This document shows, in pieces, positions 1-7,801 of a stretch of DNA of 26,058 bases. The notes under the pieces were generated by a model that had not been told where the DNA came from, made no database searches, and was given only the letters and a program-made list of their open reading frames with translations. The DNA is taken from NCBI GenBank assembly GCA_015662065.1, contig DQUX01000174.1, positions 1-26,058 of the forward strand, read 5' to 3'. This DNA comes from Anaerolineales bacterium. GTDB taxonomy: Bacteria > Chloroflexota > Anaerolineae > B4-G1 > DUEL01. Position numbers and translations under genes: made by a program. Each line of letters starts with the position of its first letter. The stretch's first letter is position 1.

Positions 1-79
1 GGGCGCAGCGGTGCTGCGCCCTACCGGTCGCCGGGCGGGAGAGGCCTGACCATTCAAATTCACGTAGATGAAGTACTAG
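1..79 (-). repeat. Dispersed repeat, copy B (partner at 7802-7878)
   Basis: Read on the minus strand, this stretch matches 7802-7878 of the plus strand almost base for base, with about five to seven substitutions and one 4-base GCGA indel near position 30. The two copies are therefore in inverted orientation. The outer end (1-23) is a GC-rich palindrome, GGGCGCAGC then a short loop then GCTGCGCCC. The other end carries TTCA-N6-TGAA around the methyltransferase stop. The repeat supplies the TGA stop of that gene and encodes its last six or so residues. The copy may continue beyond the window edge. Confidence 0.85.
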
Positions 80-731
80 AACCTGAAGCCGTCCTGCGGC
101 CCAGCACCAGCAGGACCCGGCTTCGGCCCACCGGGACCCATTCGGTGCGCAGGGTCAGCCCGCTATGCCCCCAGGCCGTCTCGTCCCCCCGGGGCAGCGG
201 CTTCCGCTGACCGGTCACCCGGTAGAGCCACTCCAGGAAGGCGGAGAGGGGGTCCCGGCCCGTTAGTCGCGCCCCCGCCACTACCGCCACTGTTCCCTCA
301 GGAGAGAGCACCCGTACCACCTCCCGCACCGTGCGGGGGTCCAGGATGAACTCGGTGGGGAAGGTGGCGACGATGCTGGGGAAAGAGCCATCTCCGAAGG
401 GAAGCGCCTGGGCGCGGGCCCGCACCAGCCGGACCGGCAGGCTGGATCGGAGGAGCCTTCGTCGGGCCACCCGCCCCATCTGGGGGGAGAGGTCCAGCCC
501 CACCGGCGTCAGGCCCCGGCAGGCCATCGTCACCAGCAGGTGGCCGGGTCCGTGGGCCAGCTCCAGCACCGGCGGCCCTTTCAGATGGGGCAGCGCCACC
601 CGTCCCCAGGCCGTCCACTGCCCCAGGGAGACCAGCCAGGCCACCCCGTCGTAGGTCCAGGAGAAGGGGCCGTACAGGAGGTGGAAGAAGCGCCGCACAA
701 AGGTCCACCAGAGGTGATGCAGGGAAGCCAT
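60..731 (-). CDS. Class I SAM-dependent methyltransferase
   Basis: A 223-residue protein with a class I (Methyltransf_11/25-like) fold. Motif I is at residues 55-63 (VLELAHGPG), a variant of the usual D/ExGxGxG SAM-binding loop with His where Cys/Gly is common. An acidic motif II (GLDLS, about 77-81) follows, then a motif IV-like FPTEFI, and a motif VI-like RVLSPEGTVAVV. The N-terminal 30 residues are rich in aromatics (HHLWWTFVRRFFHLLYGPF), suggesting a membrane-proximal or lipid-facing helix, as in ubiquinone/phospholipid-type methyltransferases. The substrate cannot be read from sequence. The extreme C-terminus (SSTSST) is encoded by a dispersed repeat. It lies downstream of the membrane protein at 856-1908 on the same strand, 124 bases away. 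Confidence 0.85.
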   Translation of the reverse strand: MASLHHLWWTFVRRFFHLLYGPFSWTYDGVAWLVSLGQWTAWGRVALPHLKGPPVLELAHGPGHLLVTMACRGLTPVGLDLSPQMGRVARRRLLRSSLPVRLVRARAQALPFGDGSFPSIVATFPTEFILDPRTVREVVRVLSPEGTVAVVAGARLTGRDPLSAFLEWLYRVTGQRKPLPRGDETAWGHSGLTLRTEWVPVGRSRVLLVLGRRTASGSSTSST

Positions 732-745
732 CTTTCACTATGAAG

Positions 746-774
746 GGGCCCCGCCCGGAATACGGACGGGGCCC
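746..774. repeat. GC-rich hairpin in the methyltransferase leader
   Basis: GGGCCCCG (746-753) pairs with CGGGGCCC (767-774), with a further CCG/CGG inner stem after one mismatch. It sits 15 bases upstream of the methyltransferase start codon. No T-run follows on either strand, so an intrinsic terminator is not supported. It may affect mRNA structure near the start. Confidence 0.55.
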
Positions 775-816
775 AGCGGCAGGCGTGCTCCTCCTGCGCC
801 TTTCCTCGCCTGATGG

Positions 817-853
817 CTGTCCGAAGAGGCTACAGAAACGGTCTTTCGGACAG
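817..853 (-). terminator. Possible hairpin terminator without T-run
   Basis: CTGTCCGAA (817-825) and TTCGGACAG (845-853) form a perfect 9-bp stem with a 19-base loop. It lies immediately 3' of the stop codon of the minus-strand gene at 856-1908. There is no T-tract, so it could be a factor-dependent end, an RNA-stabilising hairpin or simply another intergenic palindrome. Confidence 0.3.
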
Positions 854-855
854 GC

Positions 856-1908
856 TTAGATGGTTGGTGGCGTGGCGAAGTCCGGCGCAGCGGGAGCCTC
901 TCCCTCAGGCTTGATCCACACCCCCAGGTCCAGTGTGATCCGCTGGAAGAAACTGCTGGGCGGCAACTGTCCCTGGCCGTATTCCATATCCTCCACCCGC
1001 GCCTGCAGCACCAGGGTGGCCGTCTCCAGGGTCAGCGTTGTCCCCGGCCGGGCCAGCACCGGCTCTCCCTTGGCGGCCAGTTTGGCCCGTAGCGCTTCGT
1101 CCTGGAAGGCGAAGTCGCTCATCAGCACCTTGGTGATGGTTCGGATGTCGTTCTTATCGAAGAGCCAGACCTCCAGGGCGGTCACTTTTTTAGGGTCTCC
1201 CACGCCGATGGCCTCGGAGATGCCTACGCCGCACTCGCCCATAAAGTCGCTGGTCTCTTTCTCGATGCTGAAGGAGGGGTCGTAGAAATCATCCCCCAGC
1301 GTGTAGGTGGTCTTGAACTGGGCGATGGGAGGCGCCATTTCGCCCCAGGCGGTGGGTTTTTCCACCACCACGTGGGAGAGGGGCGCACGCTTGGAGACGG
1401 GGCGGGGTTCGCGGCGGCGCAGCCGGGAGACGCCCAGGTAGAGCAGGCCGGCCAGGGTGGCAGCGACCAGCCCCGCGCCGCAGACCTGGAGGACGGGCCG
1501 CGCCCTTTGGAGGAGGGAGGTCTCCTCGGGTTCGGGGGTGGTCGCCGGTTCGGTGGCCGGGGCCGGTTCGCCCAGCGCCTGCGCCAGGGTCTGGAGGTTG
1601 GCGGCGTCCTCCCCGCCTCGCCGGTGCGCCAGGTCCTCGAGGGTTTCCGAGGGGCTTTCTTTCCAGAACTCCAGGCCCAGCCGTGCCCGGGCCTGTTCCA
1701 CATCTTCGCTGGCGACGTACTCCCGCGCCACCCACGCCAGATAGTCATCTCGGAAATCCTGGCGCAGCATGGGGGGTGTGGCGTTGTAGTAGGAGGTAGG
1801 CCATATCACCCAGGCTACCAGCAGCCCCAGAAACAGGCCCAATATCGCCCCGGTGGTGAAGGAGATCTTCATTTTGTGTGCATTGTAAAAGTTGAGCAGG
1901 TCGTTCAT
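856..1908 (-). CDS. Conserved-looking two-helix membrane protein, unknown function
   Basis: 350 residues, family not recognised. A first hydrophobic helix at residues 15-36 is followed by an outside/loop segment rich in acidic residues and ending in a Pro/Glu/Thr-rich linker (about 115-128). A second helix is at 139-160 with a following Arg-rich stop-transfer (SRLRRREPR), then a folded domain of about 190 residues. The C-terminal domain contains GECGVGISE and 'ALEVWLFDKNDIRTITKVLMSDFAF', suggesting a beta-rich cytoplasmic domain. The start ATG is preceded by a G-rich Shine-Dalgarno (GAGGGGGG). Divergent from the DUF177-rpoD operon. I infer a lineage-specific envelope protein; no function should be assigned. 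Confidence 0.75.
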   Translation of the reverse strand: MNDLLNFYNAHKMKISFTTGAILGLFLGLLVAWVIWPTSYYNATPPMLRQDFRDDYLAWVAREYVASEDVEQARARLGLEFWKESPSETLEDLAHRRGGEDAANLQTLAQALGEPAPATEPATTPEPEETSLLQRARPVLQVCGAGLVAATLAGLLYLGVSRLRRREPRPVSKRAPLSHVVVEKPTAWGEMAPPIAQFKTTYTLGDDFYDPSFSIEKETSDFMGECGVGISEAIGVGDPKKVTALEVWLFDKNDIRTITKVLMSDFAFQDEALRAKLAAKGEPVLARPGTTLTLETATLVLQARVEDMEYGQGQLPPSSFFQRITLDLGVWIKPEGEAPAAPDFATPPTI

Positions 1909-2049
1909 ATTGCCCCCCTCTTCCTGGCAGGCAGGCGCGACGGTCGGCCTCGCGGCTCTCCAACTTTTGTCAGGTTACCATAAAATGGGCAGAAGCGCAA
2001 GTCGCCTGGGGGGGAGGGGGATTTTTATGTCAATTTTGGGGGAAAAACC

Positions 2050-2078
2050 TTGACGTGGGCCTAAATTTCTGATATAAT
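2050..2078 (+). promoter_or_regulatory. Strong sigma-70 promoter for DUF177-rpoD
   Basis: TTGACG at 2050-2055 and a perfect TATAAT at 2073-2078 with a 17-bp spacer, in the correct orientation and about 80 bases before the DUF177 start. The 75-base leader between them holds AGGAAGCC (from about 2096) able to pair with GGCTTCTT just before the start codon, which could form a long-loop leader structure. Confidence 0.85.
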
Positions 2079-2159
2079 AGGCACGCAAAGTAACAGGAAG
2101 CCAGGCGTCGCACCCTCTCTACAGAGCCGGGCGGTTGTGCCGGGCTTCTTTCATAAGTT

Positions 2160-2663
2160 ATGTTGCAATTTGACCTCTCTCCACTAATTGGCGCAAGGCC
2201 GGGCAAGCGCCTCACATTCTCCCTGGACGAAGGTCCCCAGTGGTTAGACGATATCCGCGTTGCCTTCCTGCGTGGTCGGATGCAGTTCACCCGCGTTCAG
2301 GGGGGGATCCTGGTCGAGGGCCGGATCGAGGCCCAGGTGGAGGTGGAGTGCATCCGTTGCTTGGCCCACTTTCCCTATTCCACGTTGCTGGAGGTGGAGG
2401 AGGTCGTCGGCTTAGCCGGTCGGTCTCGGGCCGGCATCACCTACCGGCTCACCGAGGAGGGTTGGTTCGATCCCTCCTCCCTGTTGCGCGAGCAGGCCTG
2501 GGTGGCCCTGCCGATGAAGCCTCTCTGTCGCCCGGGTTGCCAGGGTATCTGCCCCGAGTGCGGCGCCAATCTGAATCTGGAATCTTGTCGTTGCGGCGAG
2601 GAGCGTGTGGACCCCCGCCTGGCGGTGCTGGCAAGGCTTCTGGAGGACCGGGCGGGCAGTTAG
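2160..2663 (+). CDS. yceD: DUF177 / YceD family protein
   Basis: 167 residues, typical for the DUF177 (YceD) family, which in many bacteria is encoded with rpmF and has been linked to rRNA accumulation/ribosome assembly. The family signature is visible: a central CIRC (C64, C67) and the C-terminal segment PLCRPGCQGICPECGANLN with C123, C127, C131 and C134, followed by C143/C145, probably a zinc-binding cluster. There is no rpmF here; the next gene is rpoD, starting 7 bases downstream. The start ATG at 2160 matches the N-terminal pattern of the family (hydrophobic MLQFDLSPL) and sits 80 bases from a strong promoter. Role inferred from the family only. Confidence 0.85.
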   Translation: MLQFDLSPLIGARPGKRLTFSLDEGPQWLDDIRVAFLRGRMQFTRVQGGILVEGRIEAQVEVECIRCLAHFPYSTLLEVEEVVGLAGRSRAGITYRLTEEGWFDPSSLLREQAWVALPMKPLCRPGCQGICPECGANLNLESCRCGEERVDPRLAVLARLLEDRAGS

Positions 2664-2670
2664 GAGATAT

Positions 2671-3813
2671 ATGAGCGTGCTCGAAGAGCTTCTGGAGAAG
2701 GCGGAAGTTCAAGGGTATCTGACAACCGACGACATTCTCGAGGTGTTGCCCGAGGTGGAGGAATCCTTGGAACAGTTGGAAGAGATATATATTCTGTTAC
2801 ACGAGGTGGGCGTCGAGGTTTATGATAACCGGCCGGAGGTGGAGCCCGAGCTGGAGCCGGTCGAGGAAGTGGTGGCGGACGAGGATCTCTACGACCTCGG
2901 CGAGATCTCGGTGGACGACACCGTCGGGCTCTACTTGAAGGAAATGGCGCGGGTTCCATTGCTTTCCACCGAGGAGGAGGTGCGGCTGGCCCGGATGGTG
3001 GAGTTGGGGCGGGAGGCCCGGCGGCTGCTGGCCGACGATGGCACCGACCCGGTGGAGCGGTCCCGCCTGGGGGCCCTCATCGAACAGGGCCGGGCCGCCC
3101 GGGAGCATCTGATCAAGGCCAATACCCGCTTGGTGGTCAGCATCGCCAAGAAGTACATGGGGCGCGGGGTCCCCTTCCTCGATCTGATTCAGGAGGGGAA
3201 CCTGGGCCTGATGAAGGCGGTGGAGAAGTTCGACTACCACCGGGGCTACCGGTTCAGCACCTACGCCACCTGGTGGATCCGTCAGACCATCACCCGGGCC
3301 ATCGCCGACCAGGGCCGTACCATCCGGGTCCCGGTCCATATGTCGGACCGCATCCGGCGTCTGTATAAGACGGCCCGCCAGTTGGAACAGGAGCAGGGGC
3401 GGGCACCGACTCCCGAGGAGATCGCGGCCGAGATGGACCTAGAGCCCCGCAAGGTGCAGTGGATGCTCAAGGTCTCCTGGAGGCCGCTGAGCCTGGAGCA
3501 TCCGGTGGGGGAGGAGGAGGATAGCGAGCTGGGCTCCTTCATCGAAGATGAGTCCACGCCGACCCCGCCTCAGAGCACCTATCAGAACCTGTTGGCGGAG
3601 AAGATCGAGGAGGTCCTAGCGACCCTCAGCCCCCGGGAGGCCCGCATCCTGCGTCTCCGCTTCGGGTTGGTCAATGGCCGTAGCTACACCCTGGAGGAGG
3701 TGGGGCAGAAGTTCGGTCTCACCCGAGAGCGGATCCGTCAGATCGAGGGCAAGGCCCTGCGCCGGTTGCGTCACCCCCGGCGCAGCCGGCAGTTGCGGGA
3801 TTACCTGGGGTAG
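2671..3813 (+). CDS. rpoD: Primary RNA polymerase sigma factor (RpoD/SigA)
   Basis: 380 residues from ATG 2671, chosen because TAGGAGAT (overlapping the DUF177 stop) is a good ribosome binding site and because region 1.1-like sequence (LLEKAEVQGYLTTDDILEVLP) begins here; a longer reading from 2605 overlaps DUF177 and adds no homologous sequence. Region 1.2 is at about 82-112 (VGLYLKEMARVPLLSTEEEV). Region 2 is at 147-224 with NTRLVVSIAKKY, FLDLIQEGN and the aromatic melting motif YRFSTYATWWIRQ. Region 3 lies at 225-300, and region 4 at 307-380 with the helix-turn-helix LEEVGQKFGLTRERIRQIE. Regions 1.1 and 3 are short compared with E. coli, as in Gram-positive and Chloroflexi SigA. It directs housekeeping transcription, matching the TATAAT promoters seen here. 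Confidence 0.97.
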   Translation: MSVLEELLEKAEVQGYLTTDDILEVLPEVEESLEQLEEIYILLHEVGVEVYDNRPEVEPELEPVEEVVADEDLYDLGEISVDDTVGLYLKEMARVPLLSTEEEVRLARMVELGREARRLLADDGTDPVERSRLGALIEQGRAAREHLIKANTRLVVSIAKKYMGRGVPFLDLIQEGNLGLMKAVEKFDYHRGYRFSTYATWWIRQTITRAIADQGRTIRVPVHMSDRIRRLYKTARQLEQEQGRAPTPEEIAAEMDLEPRKVQWMLKVSWRPLSLEHPVGEEEDSELGSFIEDESTPTPPQSTYQNLLAEKIEEVLATLSPREARILRLRFGLVNGRSYTLEEVGQKFGLTRERIRQIEGKALRRLRHPRRSRQLRDYLG

Positions 3814-3850
3814 CGGGCGCGTCCGCGCGCCGGGTTTCACACTCACCGAG

Positions 3851-3885
3851 TCGGGCGGCATCCCTGAGCCGCCCGAACGGTTTTT
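3851..3885 (+). terminator. Rho-independent terminator 1 after rpoD
   Basis: TCGGGCGGC (3851-3859) pairs perfectly with GCCGCCCGA (3868-3876) around an 8-base loop, followed after four bases by TTTTT (3881-3885). It lies 38 bases past the rpoD stop. Confidence 0.75.
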
Positions 3886-3909
3886 CAGATAGGCTTTTCG
3901 GGCCGTTCA

Positions 3910-3938
3910 CCGCCAGCGAGGCTGGCGGTTTTCTTTTC
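3910..3938 (+). terminator. Rho-independent terminator 2 before metG
   Basis: CCGCCAGC (3910-3917), loop GAG, GCTGGCGG (3921-3928), then TTTTCTTTT. This is a textbook intrinsic terminator, second in tandem with the one at 3851, so rpoD and metG are transcriptionally separated. Confidence 0.9.
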
Positions 3939-3951
3939 CTATGGGCTGTGT

Positions 3952-3973
3952 TACAATAACCCTCCAAAGGAGG
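3952..3973 (+). promoter_or_regulatory. metG -10 element and self-paired Shine-Dalgarno
   Basis: TACAAT at 3952-3957 is a plausible -10; no good -35 is seen. The ribosome binding site AAAGGAGG (3966-3973), five bases before the ATG, is preceded directly by CCTCC (3961-3965), so CCTCC-AAA-GGAGG can fold on itself and hide the Shine-Dalgarno. With the -10 placed here the transcript would start near 3963-3965, which could remove part of CCTCC and decide whether the hairpin forms. Confidence 0.5.
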
Positions 3974-3978
3974 AGACC

Positions 3979-5736
3979 ATGTCTGAGAAGATTCTAGTCT
4001 GCGTTGCCTGGCCCTATGCCAACGGGGACCTGCACGTGGGGCACCTGGCCGGTGCCTACCTGCCCGCCGACATCTTCGCCCGCTACCATCGGCTCGCCGG
4101 CAACGACGTCCTGATGGTCTCCGGCTCCGACTCCCACGGCACGCCCATCACGATCTATGCCGACCGGGAGGGGATCACCCCGCGGGAGGTCTTCGAATAC
4201 TACCACGACCGTTTCCTAGAGACCCAGCAGCGCATCGGCATCAGCTACGACCTGTTCACCCATACCGACACGGAGAACCACTACCGGGTGGCCCAGGATA
4301 TCTTCCTGCGCTTGCTGGAACGGGGGTACATGTACCGTCACGTCCAGCGGCAACTGTACTCCGAAAAGGAGGGCCGCTTCCTGCCGGACCGGTATGTAGA
4401 GGGGACGTGTCCGCACTGTGGCTACACGGAGGCACGGGGGGATCAGTGTGACAACTGTGGGGTGCTGCTGGACGCCCTGGAGTTGATCGACCCGCGCAGC
4501 AAGATCGACGGCAGCACCCCCGTGGTGCGGGAGACGGAGCATTTCTTCCTGGACCTGGGAGCGCTGCAGGACAAGCTCGCGGCCTATCTGGCGGAGGGCA
4601 AGGATCACTGGCGTCCCAACGTCCTCAACTTCGCCCGTAACTATGTCGCAGCGGGCCTCCACGGCCGACCCATCACCCGGGACATCGAGTGGGGGATTCC
4701 GGTCCCCCTGGAGGGGTTCCGGGACAAACGGCTCTACGTCTGGTTCGAGGCGGTCATCGGCTATCTCTCCGCCAGCATCGAGTGGGCCCACAATGTGGGC
4801 CGGCCCGAGGCCTGGAAGGAGTGGTGGTACGACCCCGCCGCCCGCACTTACTACTTCATCGGCAAGGACAACATCCCCTTCCACGCCGTCATCTGGCCGG
4901 CGGAGTTGATCGGGGTAGAGCGGCTGTATGAAGAGGACACCTCCCGGCGGCTCAACCTGCCCTACGACGTGCCGGCCAACGAGTTCATGAACATCGAGGG
5001 GCAGCAGTTCTCCAAGAGTCGGGGGCTGGCCGTCTGGCTGCCGGACTACCTGGATCACTTCGCTCCCGACCCCCTTCGCTACTACGTCGCCTCGGTGATG
5101 CCGGAGACGCGGGATACCGATTTCGGTTGGGCGGAGTTCGTGCGGCGGAACAACGACGAGTTGGTCGCCGCGTGGGGGAACCTCTGTCACCGGGTACTGA
5201 CCTTCGCCTACAGGCACTTCGAAGGGCGGGTGCCAGTGCCCGGGCTGATGGACCGGGCCGACGTGGGGCTGCTGGCCCGCATCGACGTCGCCTTCGGTCC
5301 CATCGGCCGTCTCCTCTCCACCTGCAAGTTCCGCGCCGCCCTGAACGAGGTGATGGCGCTGACTCGGGAGGTCAACAAGTACCTGGACGAGAAGGGGCCC
5401 TGGTTCCAGATCAAGGAGGACCGAGCCGCAGCCAGAACCACCGTCTACGTCGCCCTGCGGGCCATTGACTCGCTCAAGGTGCTATTCGCTCCCTTCCTGC
5501 CCTTCTCGTCGGAGGCGCTCCACCGGCACCTGGGCTACGAGGGGGCGATCTTTGGCCGGCAGTACGTCGCCACTTTTGAGGAAGAGGGCCGCAGCCACAA
5601 GGCTCTTCGCTACGACGGTTCGGACGCAACGGGCCGCTGGGCCCCCAGCGAGTTGCCCGCCGGACAGCGATTGCAGCGGCCCCGGCCTCTCTTCCAGAAG
5701 CTGGACCCGGCTGCCGTGGAAGAGGGGTTACTGTAG
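3979..5736 (+). CDS. metG: Methionyl-tRNA synthetase
   Basis: 585-residue class I synthetase charging tRNA-Met in the cytoplasm. The HIGH-type motif is HVGH (19-22) after AWPYANGDL. The zinc knuckle in the CP domain has C144, C147, C157 and C160 (one knuckle, four Cys). The KMSKS loop is FSKSR (344-348) after NIEGQQ. The WFEAVIGY and YYFIGKDNIPFH signatures are intact, and the anticodon-binding helical domain fills 385-560. There is no C-terminal EMAP/Trbp111-like domain, so this is the short form. It starts with a strong but self-complementary ribosome binding site. A lipoprotein gene follows 22 bases later and may be cotranscribed. Confidence 0.97.
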   Translation: MSEKILVCVAWPYANGDLHVGHLAGAYLPADIFARYHRLAGNDVLMVSGSDSHGTPITIYADREGITPREVFEYYHDRFLETQQRIGISYDLFTHTDTENHYRVAQDIFLRLLERGYMYRHVQRQLYSEKEGRFLPDRYVEGTCPHCGYTEARGDQCDNCGVLLDALELIDPRSKIDGSTPVVRETEHFFLDLGALQDKLAAYLAEGKDHWRPNVLNFARNYVAAGLHGRPITRDIEWGIPVPLEGFRDKRLYVWFEAVIGYLSASIEWAHNVGRPEAWKEWWYDPAARTYYFIGKDNIPFHAVIWPAELIGVERLYEEDTSRRLNLPYDVPANEFMNIEGQQFSKSRGLAVWLPDYLDHFAPDPLRYYVASVMPETRDTDFGWAEFVRRNNDELVAAWGNLCHRVLTFAYRHFEGRVPVPGLMDRADVGLLARIDVAFGPIGRLLSTCKFRAALNEVMALTREVNKYLDEKGPWFQIKEDRAAARTTVYVALRAIDSLKVLFAPFLPFSSEALHRHLGYEGAIFGRQYVATFEEEGRSHKALRYDGSDATGRWAPSELPAGQRLQRPRPLFQKLDPAAVEEGLL

Positions 5737-5758
5737 ATCGGTCACGGAGTGAAGTTCA

Positions 5759-6436
5759 ATGTCGAGAGGAAAACGGGATCTGTTGATCGCCTTCGGGCTG
5801 GTGGCGCTGCTGACGCTCTCCTGCAAAGCTATCACCGACGGGGAGCCGCCGCCCATCGGCACACCTGCCCCACCTCCGCCGTCCGGCGGCCCCCTCCTCC
5901 AGGATGACTTCAGCGATCCGGGCTCCGGCTGGGAGATCGGCGACTACAGCGGCGGCAGCGTGGGCTACGCCGAGGGGGCTTACTTCGTCACCGCCACCGA
6001 GGCGGGCAGCCTGATGTGGGGGCTGGCCTACCGGGACTTCTCCGACTTGGTGATCGAGGTGGACGCCATCCAGGTCTCCGCCCCACCCAACGACAACAAC
6101 AGCTACGGGGTGATGTGTCGGGTGCAGGCGGACGACGATGGGTACCTTCTGCGCATCAGCGGGGATGGGTACTACGCCATCCACCGGATCGTGGGGGGGG
6201 AGTTCGAGCCGTTGGTGGATTGGACCACCTCCGATGCGATCCGGCAGGGGAACGCGACCAACCATCTGCGGGTGGTGTGTGACGGGACCCATCTGGCGCT
6301 GGTGGTCAACGGGAGGCTGCTGGCGGAGGTGGAGGATGCCACCTACACCTCGGGGGACATCGCGCTGACGGCGACCACCTTCGAGGAGGAGCCGACGGAG
6401 GTCCGCTTCGACAATCTGGTGGTCACCGCCCCGTAG
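5759..6436 (+). CDS. Lipoprotein with lectin/glucanase-like beta-sandwich domain
   Basis: 225 residues. N-terminal basic segment (MSRGKR), hydrophobic stretch 8-20 and lipobox LTLSC with the lipidated Cys at 22, so exported and membrane-anchored. A Pro/Gly-rich linker (about 28-45) precedes a domain running from DDFSDPGSGWEIG to FDNLVVTAP. This 'DDF...W...' start and 'RFDNLVV' end are typical of the concanavalin A-like (LamG/DUF1080-type) sandwiches attached to many Chloroflexota surface proteins; these bind or act on glycans, but no catalytic residues are evident. It lies 22 bases after metG with a weak Shine-Dalgarno (CGGAGTGA), so cotranscription is likely. It is convergent with the deaminase gene. 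Confidence 0.8.
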   Translation: MSRGKRDLLIAFGLVALLTLSCKAITDGEPPPIGTPAPPPPSGGPLLQDDFSDPGSGWEIGDYSGGSVGYAEGAYFVTATEAGSLMWGLAYRDFSDLVIEVDAIQVSAPPNDNNSYGVMCRVQADDDGYLLRISGDGYYAIHRIVGGEFEPLVDWTTSDAIRQGNATNHLRVVCDGTHLALVVNGRLLAEVEDATYTSGDIALTATTFEEEPTEVRFDNLVVTAP

Positions 6437-6462
6437 GGGCGACCACATAGGGGAGCCCTACG
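6432..6462. terminator. Palindrome spanning two convergent stop codons
   Basis: CGTAGGG (6432-6438) pairs with CCCTACG (6456-6462) around a 17-base loop. The TAG stop of the plus-strand lipoprotein lies in the left arm and the TAG stop of the minus-strand deaminase lies in the right arm. It could act as a bidirectional transcript end, although no T-runs flank it. Confidence 0.45.
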
Positions 6463-7783
6463 CTTGGTATTGGCGCACCTGCCGCATCGGTGTGCCCACC
6501 ATGCGGAAGGCCCGGCGCTCGGCTTCGTAGCGGATGTGCTCCTCGTCCAGCGTGGTCAGTTCCCCTCTCCGCAGCAGCACCTGCCCGTCGCACAAGACGT
6601 ACTGGATGTCTGCGGGGTGGCTGGCGTAGACGACGTCCGCCGCCAGGTCGTGGCGGGGGGTCCAGTGGGGCCGCCGCGTGTCGAAGAGGACCAGGTCGGC
6701 CGGAGCGCCGGGCCGCAGGACCCCGCTCTCGGCGAACCCCAGCGCCCGGGCGGACCCCTGGGTTGCCAGGCGGAGCAGGAGGTCGTGGGGGAAGGCTGCC
6801 GGGTCCCCCACCCGGTTCTTGTGGACAAGCCCTGTGATGCGCAGGACCTCCAGCAGGTTCAGGTCGTTGTTGGAGGCCGGGCCGTCGGTCCCCAGCCCCA
6901 CCCGCACCCCCGCCGCGAGGAACCGCTCCAGCGGGGCCATCCCCATCGCCAGCTTCATGTAGGTCTTGGGAGTGTGGGCCACGTGGACTCCCTTCTCGGC
7001 CAGGATGGCTAGGTCCTCCTCGTCCACCACGATGCAGTGGGCGGCGATGGTGGGCCGGTCGAAGACCCCCAGGTGGGCCAGGTGGGCCACGGGGGTCCGG
7101 CCGTGGGCGCTGAGGGAGTTGCGCACCTGTTCCTCAGATTCCGCCACATGCAGGTGGACGCCCACGTCTAGCTCTGCCGCTGCCTCCGCCACCCGGCGGA
7201 GGAAGTCGGGGGGGCACATGTAGGGGGAGTGGGGGCCCAGGACGCAGCGGATGCGGCCGTCGGCGGCGGTGTGCCAGTTGCGGGCGAAAGCCAGGGTGTC
7301 CTCCAGGACAACCCCGCCCACCTCGTGCTCGGCACCGATCCCGAACTGGCACCAGGCCAGGCTGGCCTTCATCCCGCTCTCCTCCACGGCGCGGGCGACC
7401 TGGTCCATCCAGAAGTAGTGATCCCCGAAACCGACGGTGCCGGCGTGGACCATCTCGCAGCAGGCCAGTGCTGCGCCCCAGTAGACGTCCTCCTTCTCCA
7501 GGGCGGACTCGGCCACCCAGATCTTCTCATTGAGCCAGCGGTCGAAGGGGAGGTCCTCCGCCCAGCCCCGTTCCAGGGTCATCGCGGCGTGGGTGTGGAC
7601 GTTGAAGAGGGCTGGCAGCGCCACCATCTCCCGCCCGTCGATCACCTGGTCGGGCCGGAAATCCGGCGGGGCCTGACCCACCGCCAGGATGGTCTTGCCC
7701 TCGACGGCGATCTCGACATCCTGCAGGATGCGGTCCTCCTCATCTAGGGTGATGGCGGTCACGTTGCGGATGAGCGTGCGCAT
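6458..7783 (-). CDS. mtaD: Amidohydrolase, MTA/SAH/5'-deoxyadenosine deaminase family
   Basis: 441-residue metal-dependent deaminase of the amidohydrolase superfamily. Metal ligands are visible: H63 and H65 (NVHTH), H212 (VHLHVAES) and D300 (LGTDGPASNNDLNL), with AAHC at 248-251 supplying the other His. Family members deaminate 5'-methylthioadenosine, S-adenosylhomocysteine or 5'-deoxyadenosine to the inosine form. The 'HTPKTYMKLAMGMAPL' segment differs from the commoner 'HNPxSNxKLASG', so the exact substrate, even among other deaminase/chlorohydrolase relatives, is open. ATG 7783 has CAGGAGAG upstream. The upstream AmmeMemoRadiSam operon on the same strand contains a radical SAM enzyme that should release 5'-deoxyadenosine, a possible substrate. 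Confidence 0.85.
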   Translation of the reverse strand: MRTLIRNVTAITLDEEDRILQDVEIAVEGKTILAVGQAPPDFRPDQVIDGREMVALPALFNVHTHAAMTLERGWAEDLPFDRWLNEKIWVAESALEKEDVYWGAALACCEMVHAGTVGFGDHYFWMDQVARAVEESGMKASLAWCQFGIGAEHEVGGVVLEDTLAFARNWHTAADGRIRCVLGPHSPYMCPPDFLRRVAEAAAELDVGVHLHVAESEEQVRNSLSAHGRTPVAHLAHLGVFDRPTIAAHCIVVDEEDLAILAEKGVHVAHTPKTYMKLAMGMAPLERFLAAGVRVGLGTDGPASNNDLNLLEVLRITGLVHKNRVGDPAAFPHDLLLRLATQGSARALGFAESGVLRPGAPADLVLFDTRRPHWTPRHDLAADVVYASHPADIQYVLCDGQVLLRRGELTTLDEEHIRYEAERRAFRMVGTPMRQVRQYQA

Positions 7784-7801
7784 GGTTCTCTCCTGGGTAC
7801 G

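Noticed and set aside
2085..2159. Intrinsic terminator or riboswitch in the DUF177 leader
   Set aside because: The two GCCGGGC segments are direct, not inverted, repeats; only a weak 8-bp long-range pairing remains and no known aptamer pattern is visible.
4216..5217. Long open frame antisense to metG
   Set aside because: Shadow translation; metG on the other strand carries HIGH, zinc and KMSKS motifs.
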